Counted from the first letter of the stretch, positions 35,271 through 43,830 are shown. The stretch is 64,000 nt of DNA from Thermasporomyces sp040195635 (GCF_040195635.1 NZ_JBEFTX010000007.1:186001-250000), one strand, 5' to 3'. A program made the numbers and translations. The notes: generated by a model from the letters alone, not told the origin.

Positions 35271-35854
35271 TCACCAATCGTCGGTGGTGAGCAGCTCACC
35301 GAGCCATCCCGGTACGCAATCGGCGTAGGTCGTGCGCTCGGTGGCGCCGGCACCCATCAGGGCACGCTGCCAGGCCAACGCGCGGCGATGCTGTGCGCAG
35401 GCTGACGAGAGGGGTCCCGAACGGGTGGGCGACCGCCGCGTCACCCCAGTCCAGGAACACATACGTAGCATCGTCGTCGGAGCGTCGCACGAAGATGTTG
35501 CCGTCGTGGAAGTCGTCGTGCTGCAGGCTCGGAGGGATTCCCGTCGCGACGAGCCGCTCGGCGCAGCGGGCGACTCGTGGGAGGAGAGTCTGAAGCCTCG
35601 CCAGGTCGTCGTACGACAGACCATCCGGTGCTCGTACGCCGTGCCCGGGCCGTTGGCCTTGAACCAGGCTGGCCCGTCAGAGGTCGGGACGCTGCAGACC
35701 GTCCCCCACGGCCGCACGCGCGGCGGCGCGAGCGGACCGGTGACCTGCAGGCCGAGCTCCTCGAGCCGTTCGGTGATCCATGCAAGGACGCGACCGCGCC
35801 ACTCGGGGTCTCCCAGGCGCGACCCTGGGCACCAGCTGTGGCCATCGTCGGAGA
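35271..35854 (-). pseudogene. Aminoglycoside phosphotransferase-like gene, multiply shifted and shortened
   Basis: Fragments of one kinase fold appear in order on the minus strand but in different frames. One frame gives WRGRVLAWITERLEELGLQV and SDGPAWFKANGPGTAYE. A second gives LSYDDLARLQTLLPRVARCA, the catalytic LQHDDFHDGNIFVR and YVFLDWGDAAVAHPFG. The first frame then returns with HRRALAWQRALMGAGATERT to the stop. About 100-130 residues between the fragments are absent compared with typical kinases, and no in-frame start is seen. No active enzyme is expected. Confidence 0.75.
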
Positions 35855-36202
35855 TCAGTCGAACAGGTCGTCGAGGAACGACCGCTTCCGCTTCTTTCCG
35901 TGTCCGTACGGTCCGCCGTAGCCGTGCCGGTCGTCTGAACCGTAGCGTCTGCCGTAGCCGTGGCGGTCGTCGGAGCCGTACCGGTGGTCGTCGCGGTGCT
36001 GGGTGTATCCCGACGGGCCGCGGTGCTCCGAGGGGACGGATCTTTGCTCACTGTGCCAGCGGGTCTCCGCGTCGCTGAGGCGTTCGAGCTCGCCGCGGTC
36101 GAGGAAGATGCCGCGGCAGTCGGTGCACTGGTCGATGTGGACGCCGCTGCGTTCGTACTGCCGCATGACGCCGTGACATTTCGGGCAGCTGAGTTGGGTC
36201 AT
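35855..36202 (-). CDS. Zinc-ribbon (zf-TFIIB family) protein with a Tyr/Gly/Asp repeat tail
   Basis: In this 115-residue protein the N-terminal ribbon has two Cys pairs, CPKCHGVM and CTDCRGIFLDRGELERL, the zf-TFIIB signature. Residues about 70-100 repeat YGSDDRHGYG twice, giving a low-complexity, probably disordered tail, and the end is basic then acidic (KKRKRSFLDDLFD). The family is widespread and poorly characterised; nucleic-acid or protein binding is plausible. Its stop borders the broken kinase gene downstream. Confidence 0.85.
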   Translation of the reverse strand: MTQLSCPKCHGVMRQYERSGVHIDQCTDCRGIFLDRGELERLSDAETRWHSEQRSVPSEHRGPSGYTQHRDDHRYGSDDRHGYGRRYGSDDRHGYGGPYGHGKKRKRSFLDDLFD

Positions 36203-36232
36203 GTCGGCAACCTAACCGATGGATGTGACAGA

Positions 36233-36264
36233 ACGCGGGTACGGGCGGATGCCCGTACCCGCGT
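36233..36264 (-). terminator. Intrinsic terminator after the VOC-family gene
   Basis: Perfect 14-base arms (36233-36246 and 36251-36264) flank a GGAT tetraloop. It lies 22 bases beyond the stop of the VOC gene and upstream of the zinc-ribbon gene, so it insulates the two. Confidence 0.8.
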
Positions 36265-36286
36265 CGCTGCGCTGAGCCGCCCCGTG

Positions 36287-36679
36287 CTAGACGGATCCGA
36301 GGTCCATGTGCATGAGCTCCCACACGTGGCCGTCGAGGTCGCAGAAGCTGGCTCCATACATCGGACCGTCCTCGATCATCGGCTTCCACGGCTTGCCGCC
36401 GGCGGCGAGAGCGGCCGCCAGGGTGTCGTCGACCTGCTGCCGGCTCTCCGCCGACAGACAGGTGATGACCTCGGTCCGCGGGGGATCGCAGATCTCGCCG
36501 TTGATGAAGTCCTTGAAGCGCTCCTCGACCAGGAGCATGACGAAGATGTTCTGGTCGACGATCATGCAGGCGCACTTGTCGTCGGAGAACTGCGGGTTGA
36601 ACTCGAAACCGAGCGTGGTGAAGAAGTCGGTCGAGGCCTTCAGGTCGGTGACCGGCAGGTTCACGAAGATCATGCGCAT
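36287..36679 (-). CDS. VOC-superfamily (glyoxalase/bleomycin-resistance-like) protein
   Basis: The 130-residue protein fits the two-module VOC fold. The opening MRMIFVNLPVTDLKASTDFF and close YGASFCDLDGHVWELMHMD are those of the extradiol/glyoxalase-like group often annotated as lactoylglutathione lyase. The C-terminal Glu in HVWELMHMD would be a metal ligand. GAGAGAGCC upstream of ATG 36679 is a ribosome site. The reaction is unknown. Confidence 0.85.
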   Translation of the reverse strand: MRMIFVNLPVTDLKASTDFFTTLGFEFNPQFSDDKCACMIVDQNIFVMLLVEERFKDFINGEICDPPRTEVITCLSAESRQQVDDTLAAALAAGGKPWKPMIEDGPMYGASFCDLDGHVWELMHMDLGSV

Positions 36680-36775
36680 GGCTCTCTCCTGGTGTCAGTG
36701 TGCTGGATGACTCAGCGGAACGACGCGGGGTCCCGCAGGGCCTTGGTCGTACGAAGCCGCGCCCGCACAGGGGAT

Positions 36776-37201
36776 TCAGCGGGCGCGGACGAGGGCGAGC
36801 AGCGCCTTGACTTCCGACCACCGTGCCCACGCGATCAGCCCGACCAGGACGCCCAGGATGGCTGGCGTGATCGAGGTGATGCCGGCGTCGAGAACGAACA
36901 CGGATGTGAAGGTGGCTCCCACCATCACGCCGACCAGTCCGAGGGCAGCGAGTCCGGCGAGTCGCGGGATCAGGAGGCCGATCCCGCCGGCCAGTTCAAG
37001 GATCCCGACCAGATATCGGAACCACTGGCCGAGCCCGATGTGGTCGAACATCTCCACCGCGATCTGGTCTCCGACGAGTTTGGGCACTGCCGCGGCGGCC
37101 ACGAAGAACACCCCCAGCAGGATCTGTCCTGCCCACAGGGCAATGGTGACGGCCCGGGGGCGGCTCGCCGGTGTCGGGCTCTCAGCGTGGGAAGCGGTCA
37201 T
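36776..37201 (-). CDS. DoxX-family membrane protein
   Basis: The 141-residue protein has four membrane segments: ALWAGQILLGVFFVAAAAVP, YLVGILELAGGIGLLIPRLA, AALGLVGVMVGATFTSVFVL and ITPAILGVLVGLIAWAR. GILELAGGIGLLIP is the DoxX signature. DoxX proteins are linked to thiosulfate oxidation or redox stress; in actinobacteria they often sit beside sigma factors and VOC proteins, as here. It is divergent from the sigma factor gene, 176 bases away. Confidence 0.88.
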   Translation of the reverse strand: MTASHAESPTPASRPRAVTIALWAGQILLGVFFVAAAAVPKLVGDQIAVEMFDHIGLGQWFRYLVGILELAGGIGLLIPRLAGLAALGLVGVMVGATFTSVFVLDAGITSITPAILGVLVGLIAWARWSEVKALLALVRAR

Positions 37202-37377
37202 GGTGGTCTACCTTTCCGATATGGACCGTGAGTGGTTGCCGGTATGGACCAGGCCGCTGGCGAAATCTCATCGGCGTAGCGATGAGTTTTCTCCGCGGCG
37301 CGGTCTGTACTCATGTGACCGGTCCGCAGAACACGTGTGGGTGAGCCACCTGGCCGGCCCGGGAGAGGGAGAGTGTT

Positions 37378-38388
37378 GTGACGACGACGACGGACAAACT
37401 GGACGAAGAGGACTTCCTCCGACAGGCCGACCCCTACCGCCGGGAGCTGCTGGCGCACTGTTACCGCATGCTCGGCTCGGTCCACGACGCCGAGGACCTC
37501 GTGCAGGAGACCTATCTGCGCGCGTGGCGGTCCTACCACGGTTTCGAAGGCAGGTCGTCTCTTCGCACCTGGCTGCACCGGATCGCCACCCGCGCGTGCC
37601 TGACCGCCCTGGAGAGCCGCGGCAGGCGGCCCATGCCGACCGGACTGGGGGCGCCCAGCTCCAGTCCGCGCGACTCCTTGGTCGAGCAGCCGGAGGTGCC
37701 GTGGCTCGAACCCATTCCGGACGCCATGATCGGCGCCGACCATGCCGACCCCGCCGCGATCGTCACCAACCGGGCCAGCGTCCGGCTCGCCCTCATCGCG
37801 GCTCTGCAGCACCTGCCGCCCCGGCAGCGTGCCGTACTGATCCTGCGTGATGTCCTGCAGTGGCGCGCCGCCGAGGTCGCCGAGGTGCTCGACACCACCA
37901 CCACCGCCGTCAACAGCATCCTGCAACGGGCCCGGGCACAGCTCGACCAGCTGACACCGCGCGAGGACGACATCGTCGAACCCGTCGACGCCGACCAACG
38001 CGAGCTGCTCGACCGCTACGTCAGCGCGTTCGAGAACATGGACATCGCCGCGATCGTGGAGCTGTTCACCTCCGACGCGGTCTGGGAGATGCCACCCTTC
38101 GCTGGCTGGTACCAGGGCCCCGAGGACATTGGCGAGCTCATCGCGAGGCACTGCCCCTGCGACGGCCCAGGCGGCATGCGGCTCGTCCCCACCGAGGCCA
38201 ACGGCCAGCCGGCGTTCGGGCTCTACCTGCGTGCCGAGGACGGCACCTACCGACCCTTCAACCTGCCGGTGCTCACCCTCGGCCCGACCGGTGTCACCCA
38301 CGTCTCCTGCTTCTTCGATCTCCGGCTCTTCGCCACGTTCGGGCTCCCGGAGTCTCTACCGGCAGAGCCGCGGCCCGTGGCCGGCTGA
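37378..38388 (+). CDS. ECF sigma factor with C-terminal SnoaL-like domain (SigG/TIGR02960 type)
   Basis: The 336-residue protein starts at GTG 37378 after GGGAGAGGGAG. Sigma region 2 lies at about 18-85 (LAHCYRMLGSVHDAEDLVQE, TYLRAWRSYHGFEGRSSLRT), region 4 at about 138-185 (LPPRQRAVLILRDVLQWRAA, AEVLDTTTTAVNSILQRARA) and a SnoaL-like domain at about 205-325 (YVSAFENMDIAAIVELFTSD). The fused SnoaL domain is thought to control activity in place of a separate anti-sigma factor, and none is seen here. The TIGR03086 gene downstream and the divergent DoxX and VOC genes are likely regulon members. Confidence 0.92.
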   Translation: MTTTTDKLDEEDFLRQADPYRRELLAHCYRMLGSVHDAEDLVQETYLRAWRSYHGFEGRSSLRTWLHRIATRACLTALESRGRRPMPTGLGAPSSSPRDSLVEQPEVPWLEPIPDAMIGADHADPAAIVTNRASVRLALIAALQHLPPRQRAVLILRDVLQWRAAEVAEVLDTTTTAVNSILQRARAQLDQLTPREDDIVEPVDADQRELLDRYVSAFENMDIAAIVELFTSDAVWEMPPFAGWYQGPEDIGELIARHCPCDGPGGMRLVPTEANGQPAFGLYLRAEDGTYRPFNLPVLTLGPTGVTHVSCFFDLRLFATFGLPESLPAEPRPVAG

Positions 38389-38396
38389 CCGGGCAT

Positions 38397-39017
38397 ATGA
38401 CGATGACGGACGTCTGTGAGAGGGCGGCCGCCGCAGGGGGAATCGTTCTGCTGGAGCGGGCGATCAACTACACGCTCGGCAGCCTGCACCTGGTCGGGGC
38501 TGGCGAGTTGTCCCGGCCGACTCCCTGCGACGACTGGGACCTCGGGTCCCTGTTGGCGCACTTGGACGACTCGCTCGTCGCGCTGTTCGAGGCGGTCGAC
38601 GGTGGACAGATGGCGCCCGGCAGGACCTCACCTCCTGTCGGGCGACGGGCCGGGCGCATGCACAGCGACCGTGGCCCGGCCGACTTCGTGAACGATGTCC
38701 GGGCCCGGGCCCGGGACCTGGTCGGTGCCTGCACCATCGCCGGTCGCCACGAGGTCTCGGTCGCCGGCCTGCCACTCAGCACCGGCATCGTCACCGGGGC
38801 CGGCGCGATCGAGGTCGCGGTCCACGGCTGGGACGTCGCCCGCGGTTGCGGATGGGAGCGGCCGATTCCTGCATCCCTGGCCGAGGAGATGCTCGCGCTC
38901 TCGCCGCTGTTCGTCGCGACCGCCGACCGCCAGGGGCTCTTCGCTCCGCCCGTCACCCCGCCGGAGCCCGCCAGCCCGAGTGACCGGTTGGTCGCCTTCC
39001 TCGGTCGCCAGCCCTGA
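38397..39017 (+). CDS. TIGR03086-family metal-binding protein (mycothiol-dependent isomerase-like)
   Basis: The 206-residue protein has the DinB-like bundle of TIGR03086: SRPTPCDDWDLGSLLAHLDD, with Trp and the metal His, and AVHGWDVARGCGWERPIPAS carrying the second His. The family is related to mycothiol-dependent maleylpyruvate isomerase. ATG 38397 lies 8 bases after the sigma-factor stop, so the two are co-transcribed. A thiol-dependent detoxification role in the sigma regulon is inference. Confidence 0.85.
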   Translation: MTMTDVCERAAAAGGIVLLERAINYTLGSLHLVGAGELSRPTPCDDWDLGSLLAHLDDSLVALFEAVDGGQMAPGRTSPPVGRRAGRMHSDRGPADFVNDVRARARDLVGACTIAGRHEVSVAGLPLSTGIVTGAGAIEVAVHGWDVARGCGWERPIPASLAEEMLALSPLFVATADRQGLFAPPVTPPEPASPSDRLVAFLGRQP

Positions 39018-39068
39018 TCCGTCCGGCGCCTACGCCCCCGTCAGGATGGGGTTGTCCGTGGGCTCACC

Positions 39069-40058
39069 TCACCGGGTGAGGCAGGTGAGGACCTCGCGCA
39101 GGTCGTCGTACGTCTCGGGGAGGTCCCTGAGGTTCCCGAGCCGATGGCGCTCGAGCCGTGCGGCGCCGACGTGGCGGGCCCGGTAGAACAGTGCGCGCGT
39201 TACCGCGGCGGGTGTGCTCGTCGGCGGTCCGTAGGCCTCCCAGAACGCATCGCGCTCCGTGCCCGGGCGTCTGCCGGCCCGGTAGATCGTCCAGTCCGCC
39301 GCCGGATCACCCCACATGGCTCGGTCGCCGTCGATGACGCCGGTGATCGTGGGCCTCGACGCCGCGGGGTCGATCATCACGTTGACCGTCCAGAGATCGC
39401 CGTGCAGCAGCCGCGGCGACGTGACCTCGTCGAGGACCCCGCGTTGGTGGGCGGCCAGCGCGGCGACCTCGCGGACGTCCGCCGCGTCGAGACCCACGTC
39501 GTCGAGGTCGGCCGCGGTGTCGTCCAGGTATGCGATCACCGTCTCGCTCCAGGTGGCGTACGCCGGGCCGTGCACCGGCCCGAAGCGCGTGCCGCGTACG
39601 TCGTGGATCCGGCGCGCGATCTCGCCCATCTGTCCGAAGAACGACGCCCACTCCGTGCGAGGATAGGCGCCGAGGCCTTCCGGCGCGGGGATCCCGTCGA
39701 GCATCGTCTGGAAGACGTAGTCCCGCCCGACGATCTCGTGGGTGAAGTCGACGGCGAGGGTGCGTGGCAGCAGTGGCCCGAGCGGGGCGAGGTACGGCGT
39801 GCTGGCGTACTCGTTGCGCATGAGTTCCCGCTCGATGCGGAACTGCTTCCCTGGTTCGGGTGCCACGCGCAGAATCACCGGATGATCCGCTCCGATGTCG
39901 ACGCGATAGGTGCTGTTGTAGGTCCCCCAGCCGAGTTCGACGGCCGAGGAGACCCGGACCTCACCGCCGAACGCGCGGTGGCACATCGCTCGCACCTCGG
40001 CAGCGGTCACCGTGTGTTGAAAGGCAGCCGGCGCGCGCTCGATGGGGTGGAACTCCAT
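39069..40058 (-). CDS. Aminoglycoside phosphotransferase-family kinase
   Basis: The 329-residue protein starts at ATG 40058 after CAAGGGAGCAG. The small-molecule kinase fold shows in STYRVDIGADHPVILRVAPE, the catalytic loop RLLHGDLWTVNVMID (HGD with Asn) and the metal Asp in ITGVIDGDRAMWGDPAADW. Family members phosphorylate aminoglycosides, choline, fructosamine or macrolides. It lies 84 bases downstream of the D-amino-acid operon on the same strand and could be its last gene. The substrate is unknown. Confidence 0.85.
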   Translation of the reverse strand: MEFHPIERAPAAFQHTVTAAEVRAMCHRAFGGEVRVSSAVELGWGTYNSTYRVDIGADHPVILRVAPEPGKQFRIERELMRNEYASTPYLAPLGPLLPRTLAVDFTHEIVGRDYVFQTMLDGIPAPEGLGAYPRTEWASFFGQMGEIARRIHDVRGTRFGPVHGPAYATWSETVIAYLDDTAADLDDVGLDAADVREVAALAAHQRGVLDEVTSPRLLHGDLWTVNVMIDPAASRPTITGVIDGDRAMWGDPAADWTIYRAGRRPGTERDAFWEAYGPPTSTPAAVTRALFYRARHVGAARLERHRLGNLRDLPETYDDLREVLTCLTR

Positions 40059-40142
40059 GCTGCTCCCTTGAGAAGCTTGCACCTTCGGACGGCCTGGAAG
40101 CACACCGACTGACCCGCTCGCCCACACCGGGTTCCGGACCAG

Positions 40143-41468
40143 TCAGAACAGGGTGTGGGCGATCTCCACGATCCGGTCGTCGTCATCGAGGACGGGGATG
40201 ACCCGCCACTTGTCGAACGCCGTGCACGGGTGCGAGATCCCGAACGCCACCAGGTCGCCGACAGCAACCTCGGCGTCGCGCGGCAGGTCGATGAACGCGT
40301 GCTGGTCGTTGAGGGCGCTGACGACGGCCCCGACGGCGTGCCGCTCTGATCCCTCGGGGGACACGACCCGGTAGACCACCGGAAGCTCGACGTCGAACGG
40401 CAGGTCGCGTCGCCCGGCGCCCACCAGCGCCCGGCCGGGTTCCGGCCGCGAGAGGACGTACGCCCAGACCTCCAAGGCGGCGCGGAGTTCGTACGGGGAG
40501 CCGCCCGTCGGCAGCGGCGTCGACGGCCCATACAGGCCCTCGTCGTGGGTGACGTAGCCACCGCTGCGGAGCACCACCGTCGCCGGTTCGCCGACCAGCT
40601 CGCGCGCCACCACGTCGAAGTACGTGCTACCTCCCGCGGAGAGCAGGAGCTCCCCCGCCGGGTCGACCAGACCCTCGTCCCGCAGCCGGAGCCCCAGCGT
40701 CCGGATGTCGCGGCAGAACGCGGCCACCGCGTCGAGCTGTTCGGGAGTACGACCGTGGCCGACGACGCCTTCGTACCCGGTCGCGCCCGCCACGGCCAGC
40801 GTGGAGGTGTTCGCGACAGCCTGGGCCACCGCCATTGCCGCCTCCATGCTCCTGGCGCCGGTCCGGCGACCGGTGAGGCCGAGCTCCACCAGGACCGGTA
40901 GCCGCCGGGTCGCGCCGTGCCGCGTCAACTCCCGGTCAAGCAGGGCGACGCCCTCTCTCGAGTCGACGTACCCGATCACCGTCAGATCCGGATCCTCGGT
41001 CGTCGCCCGGGCGAGCCAGCTGATGCCGGCGGGGTCGACCAGTTGGTTGGCGAGCACCACCCGGCGTACGCCGAAGTCGACGTACGCACGCACCTGACCG
41101 ATCGTCGCGGCCGTCATGCCCCACGCGCCTGCCTCGAGCTGGCGGGCGATGAGTTCGGGCGACATCGTGGTCTTGCCGTGCGGCGCCAGCTCGACCCGCT
41201 GGTCGGCGCACCAGGCTGCCATGGTCGCGATGTTCGAGGAGAGCGCGCTCTCCCGGATCACCATGAGCGGGAAAGTCAGCTCACCGCCACGCAGCCGGAT
41301 CTTGCGGTCGACCAGTTCGGCGGCCGTCGTGGCACCGGTGCCGGTGAAGCCGGTCTCGAACGGTTCGATCGGACGCTCTCGCCACGCGTTCAGCGCCGTG
41401 CTGAGCGCCACCGGATCGTAGGCATGGGTCATGCGGTGTTGATTCATGACCTCACTTCGTTCGGTCAT
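40143..41468 (-). CDS. Fold-type III PLP enzyme: D-serine deaminase/D-threonine aldolase-like
   Basis: The 441-residue protein has the alanine-racemase-like barrel with the PLP lysine in ELAPHGKTTMSPELIARQ, followed by GAWGMTAATIGQVRAYVDFG. The C-terminal domain ends FGISHPCTAFDKWRVIPVLD, where the His-x-Cys pair matches the zinc site of D-serine dehydratase-like enzymes. It would deaminate or cleave D-amino acids. ATG 41468 overlaps the stop of the deacylase gene, so a deacylase product is its likely substrate. MTHAYDP, 12 codons in, is an alternative start. Confidence 0.85.
   Translation of the reverse strand: MTERSEVMNQHRMTHAYDPVALSTALNAWRERPIEPFETGFTGTGATTAAELVDRKIRLRGGELTFPLMVIRESALSSNIATMAAWCADQRVELAPHGKTTMSPELIARQLEAGAWGMTAATIGQVRAYVDFGVRRVVLANQLVDPAGISWLARATTEDPDLTVIGYVDSREGVALLDRELTRHGATRRLPVLVELGLTGRRTGARSMEAAMAVAQAVANTSTLAVAGATGYEGVVGHGRTPEQLDAVAAFCRDIRTLGLRLRDEGLVDPAGELLLSAGGSTYFDVVARELVGEPATVVLRSGGYVTHDEGLYGPSTPLPTGGSPYELRAALEVWAYVLSRPEPGRALVGAGRRDLPFDVELPVVYRVVSPEGSERHAVGAVVSALNDQHAFIDLPRDAEVAVGDLVAFGISHPCTAFDKWRVIPVLDDDDRIVEIAHTLF
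41433..41457 (-). repeat. 25-base TGAGGTCATGAA element, copy 1
   Basis: On the minus strand this segment spans codons 5-12 of the preceding gene (SEVMNQHR). It matches 56483-56507 at 21 of 25 positions even though the two host proteins are unrelated. Its ATG may itself serve as an alternative start. Confidence 0.45.
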
Positions 41469-43048
41469 GCGGGTTCTCCTCGTCGTAACGCCCGGCCGGG
41501 TGTCGCCCCGGTGAGCTTTCCGTCGGTGAGGACCGGTTCGCCCGCGACCAGGACGTCGCGGACGCCGACGGCCAGTTGGCATGGGTGGTCGTACGTCGCG
41601 AGGTCGGTGACCAACGTGGGATCGACGACCACGACGTCGGCCGCCGCCCCCTCGCAGAGGGTCCCACGCCCCGCGAGCTGGAACCGCCGTGCCGGATGGC
41701 CGGCCAGGTGCCACGCCGCCTGCGCCCAGGTCCAGTCGCCCAGCTCACGGGTGTGGTGGCCGAGGAACCGCGCGAAGGCACCCCAACCGCGCGGGTGCGG
41801 ATGCCCGCCGAGATAGATGGCGTCCGAGCAGCCCATGTGCCGGTCGTCGCGGATCATCGCCCGCAGGTCGGCGTCGTCGCCACCTGGGCTCGGGACGATC
41901 GCTCCCACCGCGAGGTCGCTGGCGAGCAGGACCTCACAGACGAGCTCACCGAACGAAAGTCCCGCCCGCGCGCCGGCGGCGGCGAGGGTGAGCCCTTCCG
42001 CCCACCGGTAGTCGGTGCCCGCGATGTAGCCGAAGATCGCCGGACCCAGCGCCGCCTCGGCCGCGGGGAACCACCTGGCCTCGAGCTCCGCGCGCACGGC
42101 CGGGTCCGCGAGTCGCCGCAGCGTCTCCTCGACCCCACCGGCCTGCACCTGGGGCGGGAGCGCCTTCATGGCGAGGATGGTGTTGCCGTAGAGGTGCGGG
42201 TAGGCGTCGAACGTCACGTCGACTCCGGCCGTGGCCGCCTCCTCCAGGTGGTCGAGGAGGGGTTCGGCAAGGCCGCGGTAGTGCGACACGTGGACGGGTA
42301 CGCCGGTCGCCTGGCCGAGGGCTCGTGCCTCCACCATGCCGGGGGCGCGGCCGCCGTCGTAGCTGCGGAGGTGGCTGACGTAGGGGGCGTCGACCGCGGC
42401 CGCCGGCCGGCACAGCGCGGTCAGCTCGTCGAGGTCGGCGAAGACACCGGGTACGTACTCCAGGCCCGTCGAGACACCGACGGCACCCTCGTCGAGTCCC
42501 TGCTCCACGAGGCGGAGCAGGTCCGCGAGCTTCTCCCCCGCCGGGCGGTCCTCCGCACCCAGAACCTCGTGGCGGACGGTGCCGAGGGGCACGAGGTAGG
42601 CGACGTTCAGCGGCGTACGCCGGTCATAGAAGTCCAGCAGCCCGGCGACGGTGCACCCGCCCGCGAGCTCCACCGGTGGCGTGCCGTCCACGGCGGCGAA
42701 GTAGCGGGCAACGTAGTCGACCGTGCCGCTCGACGCCGGCGCGAACGAGAGCCCGTCCTGGCCGAGGACCACCGACGTCACGCCCTGGCGGAGCATGGCC
42801 TCCTGGACGTCTGCCCGGCCAAGGACGGCGTCGGCGTGGACGTGGGTGTCGACGAACCCGGGCATGAGGAACCTCGCGTGGGCGTCGATCACGCTCGCGG
42901 CACTCGCACCGGCAAGGTCGCCGATCGCAGCGACGGTGCCGTCCCGCACGCCGAGGTCGGCGGCATAGGGCGACCCGCCCGTGCCGTCGACGATCGTGCC
43001 GCCGGTCAGCAGGATGTCGTAGTCGCGCACGCGGGTTCGCTCGCTCAC
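41465..43048 (-). CDS. N-acyl-D-amino-acid deacylase-like amidohydrolase
   Basis: The 527-residue protein opens DYDILLTGGTIVDGTGGSPY and has the metal motif FVDTHVHAD (His69, His71), VHVSHYRGLA with a later His, and CSDAIYLGGHPHPRGWGAFA with the catalytic Asp. In D-aminoacylases the segment after GVTSVV normally reads GNCG, whose Cys binds zinc; here it is GQDG, so Asp98 replaces the Cys. The enzyme would free D-amino acids from N-acyl or N-carbamoyl forms. Its GTG overlaps the SDR stop and its end overlaps the PLP enzyme start, showing a three-gene operon. Confidence 0.87.
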   Translation of the reverse strand: MSERTRVRDYDILLTGGTIVDGTGGSPYAADLGVRDGTVAAIGDLAGASAASVIDAHARFLMPGFVDTHVHADAVLGRADVQEAMLRQGVTSVVLGQDGLSFAPASSGTVDYVARYFAAVDGTPPVELAGGCTVAGLLDFYDRRTPLNVAYLVPLGTVRHEVLGAEDRPAGEKLADLLRLVEQGLDEGAVGVSTGLEYVPGVFADLDELTALCRPAAAVDAPYVSHLRSYDGGRAPGMVEARALGQATGVPVHVSHYRGLAEPLLDHLEEAATAGVDVTFDAYPHLYGNTILAMKALPPQVQAGGVEETLRRLADPAVRAELEARWFPAAEAALGPAIFGYIAGTDYRWAEGLTLAAAGARAGLSFGELVCEVLLASDLAVGAIVPSPGGDDADLRAMIRDDRHMGCSDAIYLGGHPHPRGWGAFARFLGHHTRELGDWTWAQAAWHLAGHPARRFQLAGRGTLCEGAAADVVVVDPTLVTDLATYDHPCQLAVGVRDVLVAGEPVLTDGKLTGATPGRALRRGEPA

Positions 43049-43830
43049 TCGAACACCTCACGCAGGAAGCCGGTATGGCCGGCGAGGACGCCGCCATCGA
43101 CGCGGAGCACCGTGCCGGTGACCCAGGCCGCATCGGCGGAGGCGAGGAACGCGATCGCGGCCGCGATGTCCTCCGGCTCGCCGATCCGGCCGAGCGGATA
43201 GAGCGAGGTCATCCGTTCCAGGACGCTCGGGTCCTTGGCGAGTCGGCGTTCCCAGATCCTGGTGCGGACGGTCCCGGGGGCCACGAGGTTGAACCGCACT
43301 CCCCGTCGGGCGTAGCGCATCGCGAGGTTCTGTGTGAGGCTGACCAGCCCGGCCTTCGCCGCGGAGTAGGCCTCGTTGCCGAAGGCGGCAAGCGCGTTGA
43401 TCGATCCGACCGAGACGACGGCACCGCCGCCCGGTGCGGCCAGCAGGTGCGGTAGGGCCGCCTGGATGCAGCGGACCGCGCCGCCCAGGGTGGGGTCGAC
43501 CTGGCGTTGCCACTCTTCCTCGCCGAGATCCTCGAACGCCGTGTCCGTGGCGACACCGACGTTGTTGACGAGGACGTCCAGCCGGCCGAATCGGTCGACG
43601 GCGGCGGCGATGGCCGCCTCCACCTGGTCCGGCCGGGCGACGTCGCAGCAAAGTGCGAGGGCCCTTGATCCGTCGCCGGCCAGAGCCGAGGCGACCTTGT
43701 CGGCGGCGTCGGCCTCGATGTCGCTGACGACGACCGACGCTCCCTCGCTGGCGAGCCGCTGGGCGGTGGCCCGACCGATGCCGTGCGCCGCGCCGGTGAT
43801 GAAGGCGACGCGATCCTCGAACCGACGCAT
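43045..43830 (-). CDS. Short-chain dehydrogenase/reductase
   Basis: The 261-residue protein starts at ATG 43830 behind AAGGGGACGG. It has the cofactor motif FITGAAHGIGRATA, NNVG after the fourth strand, and the Ser/Tyr/Lys triad in VVSVGSINALAAF and EAYSAAKAGL. Asp in SDIEADAADK suggests NAD preference. It closes with FLASADAAWVTGTVLRVDGG, as in glucose or 3-oxoacyl reductase-like SDRs. As first gene of the D-amino-acid operon it may oxidise a hydroxyl on the same substrate, for example after D-threonine-type cleavage. Confidence 0.9.
   Translation of the reverse strand: MRRFEDRVAFITGAAHGIGRATAQRLASEGASVVVSDIEADAADKVASALAGDGSRALALCCDVARPDQVEAAIAAAVDRFGRLDVLVNNVGVATDTAFEDLGEEEWQRQVDPTLGGAVRCIQAALPHLLAAPGGGAVVSVGSINALAAFGNEAYSAAKAGLVSLTQNLAMRYARRGVRFNLVAPGTVRTRIWERRLAKDPSVLERMTSLYPLGRIGEPEDIAAAIAFLASADAAWVTGTVLRVDGGVLAGHTGFLREVFE

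Noticed and set aside
39060..39100. Terminator hairpin (CCTCACC-G-GGTGAGG) at the end of the kinase gene
   Set aside because: It lies inside the last codons of the coding sequence and has only seven base pairs.
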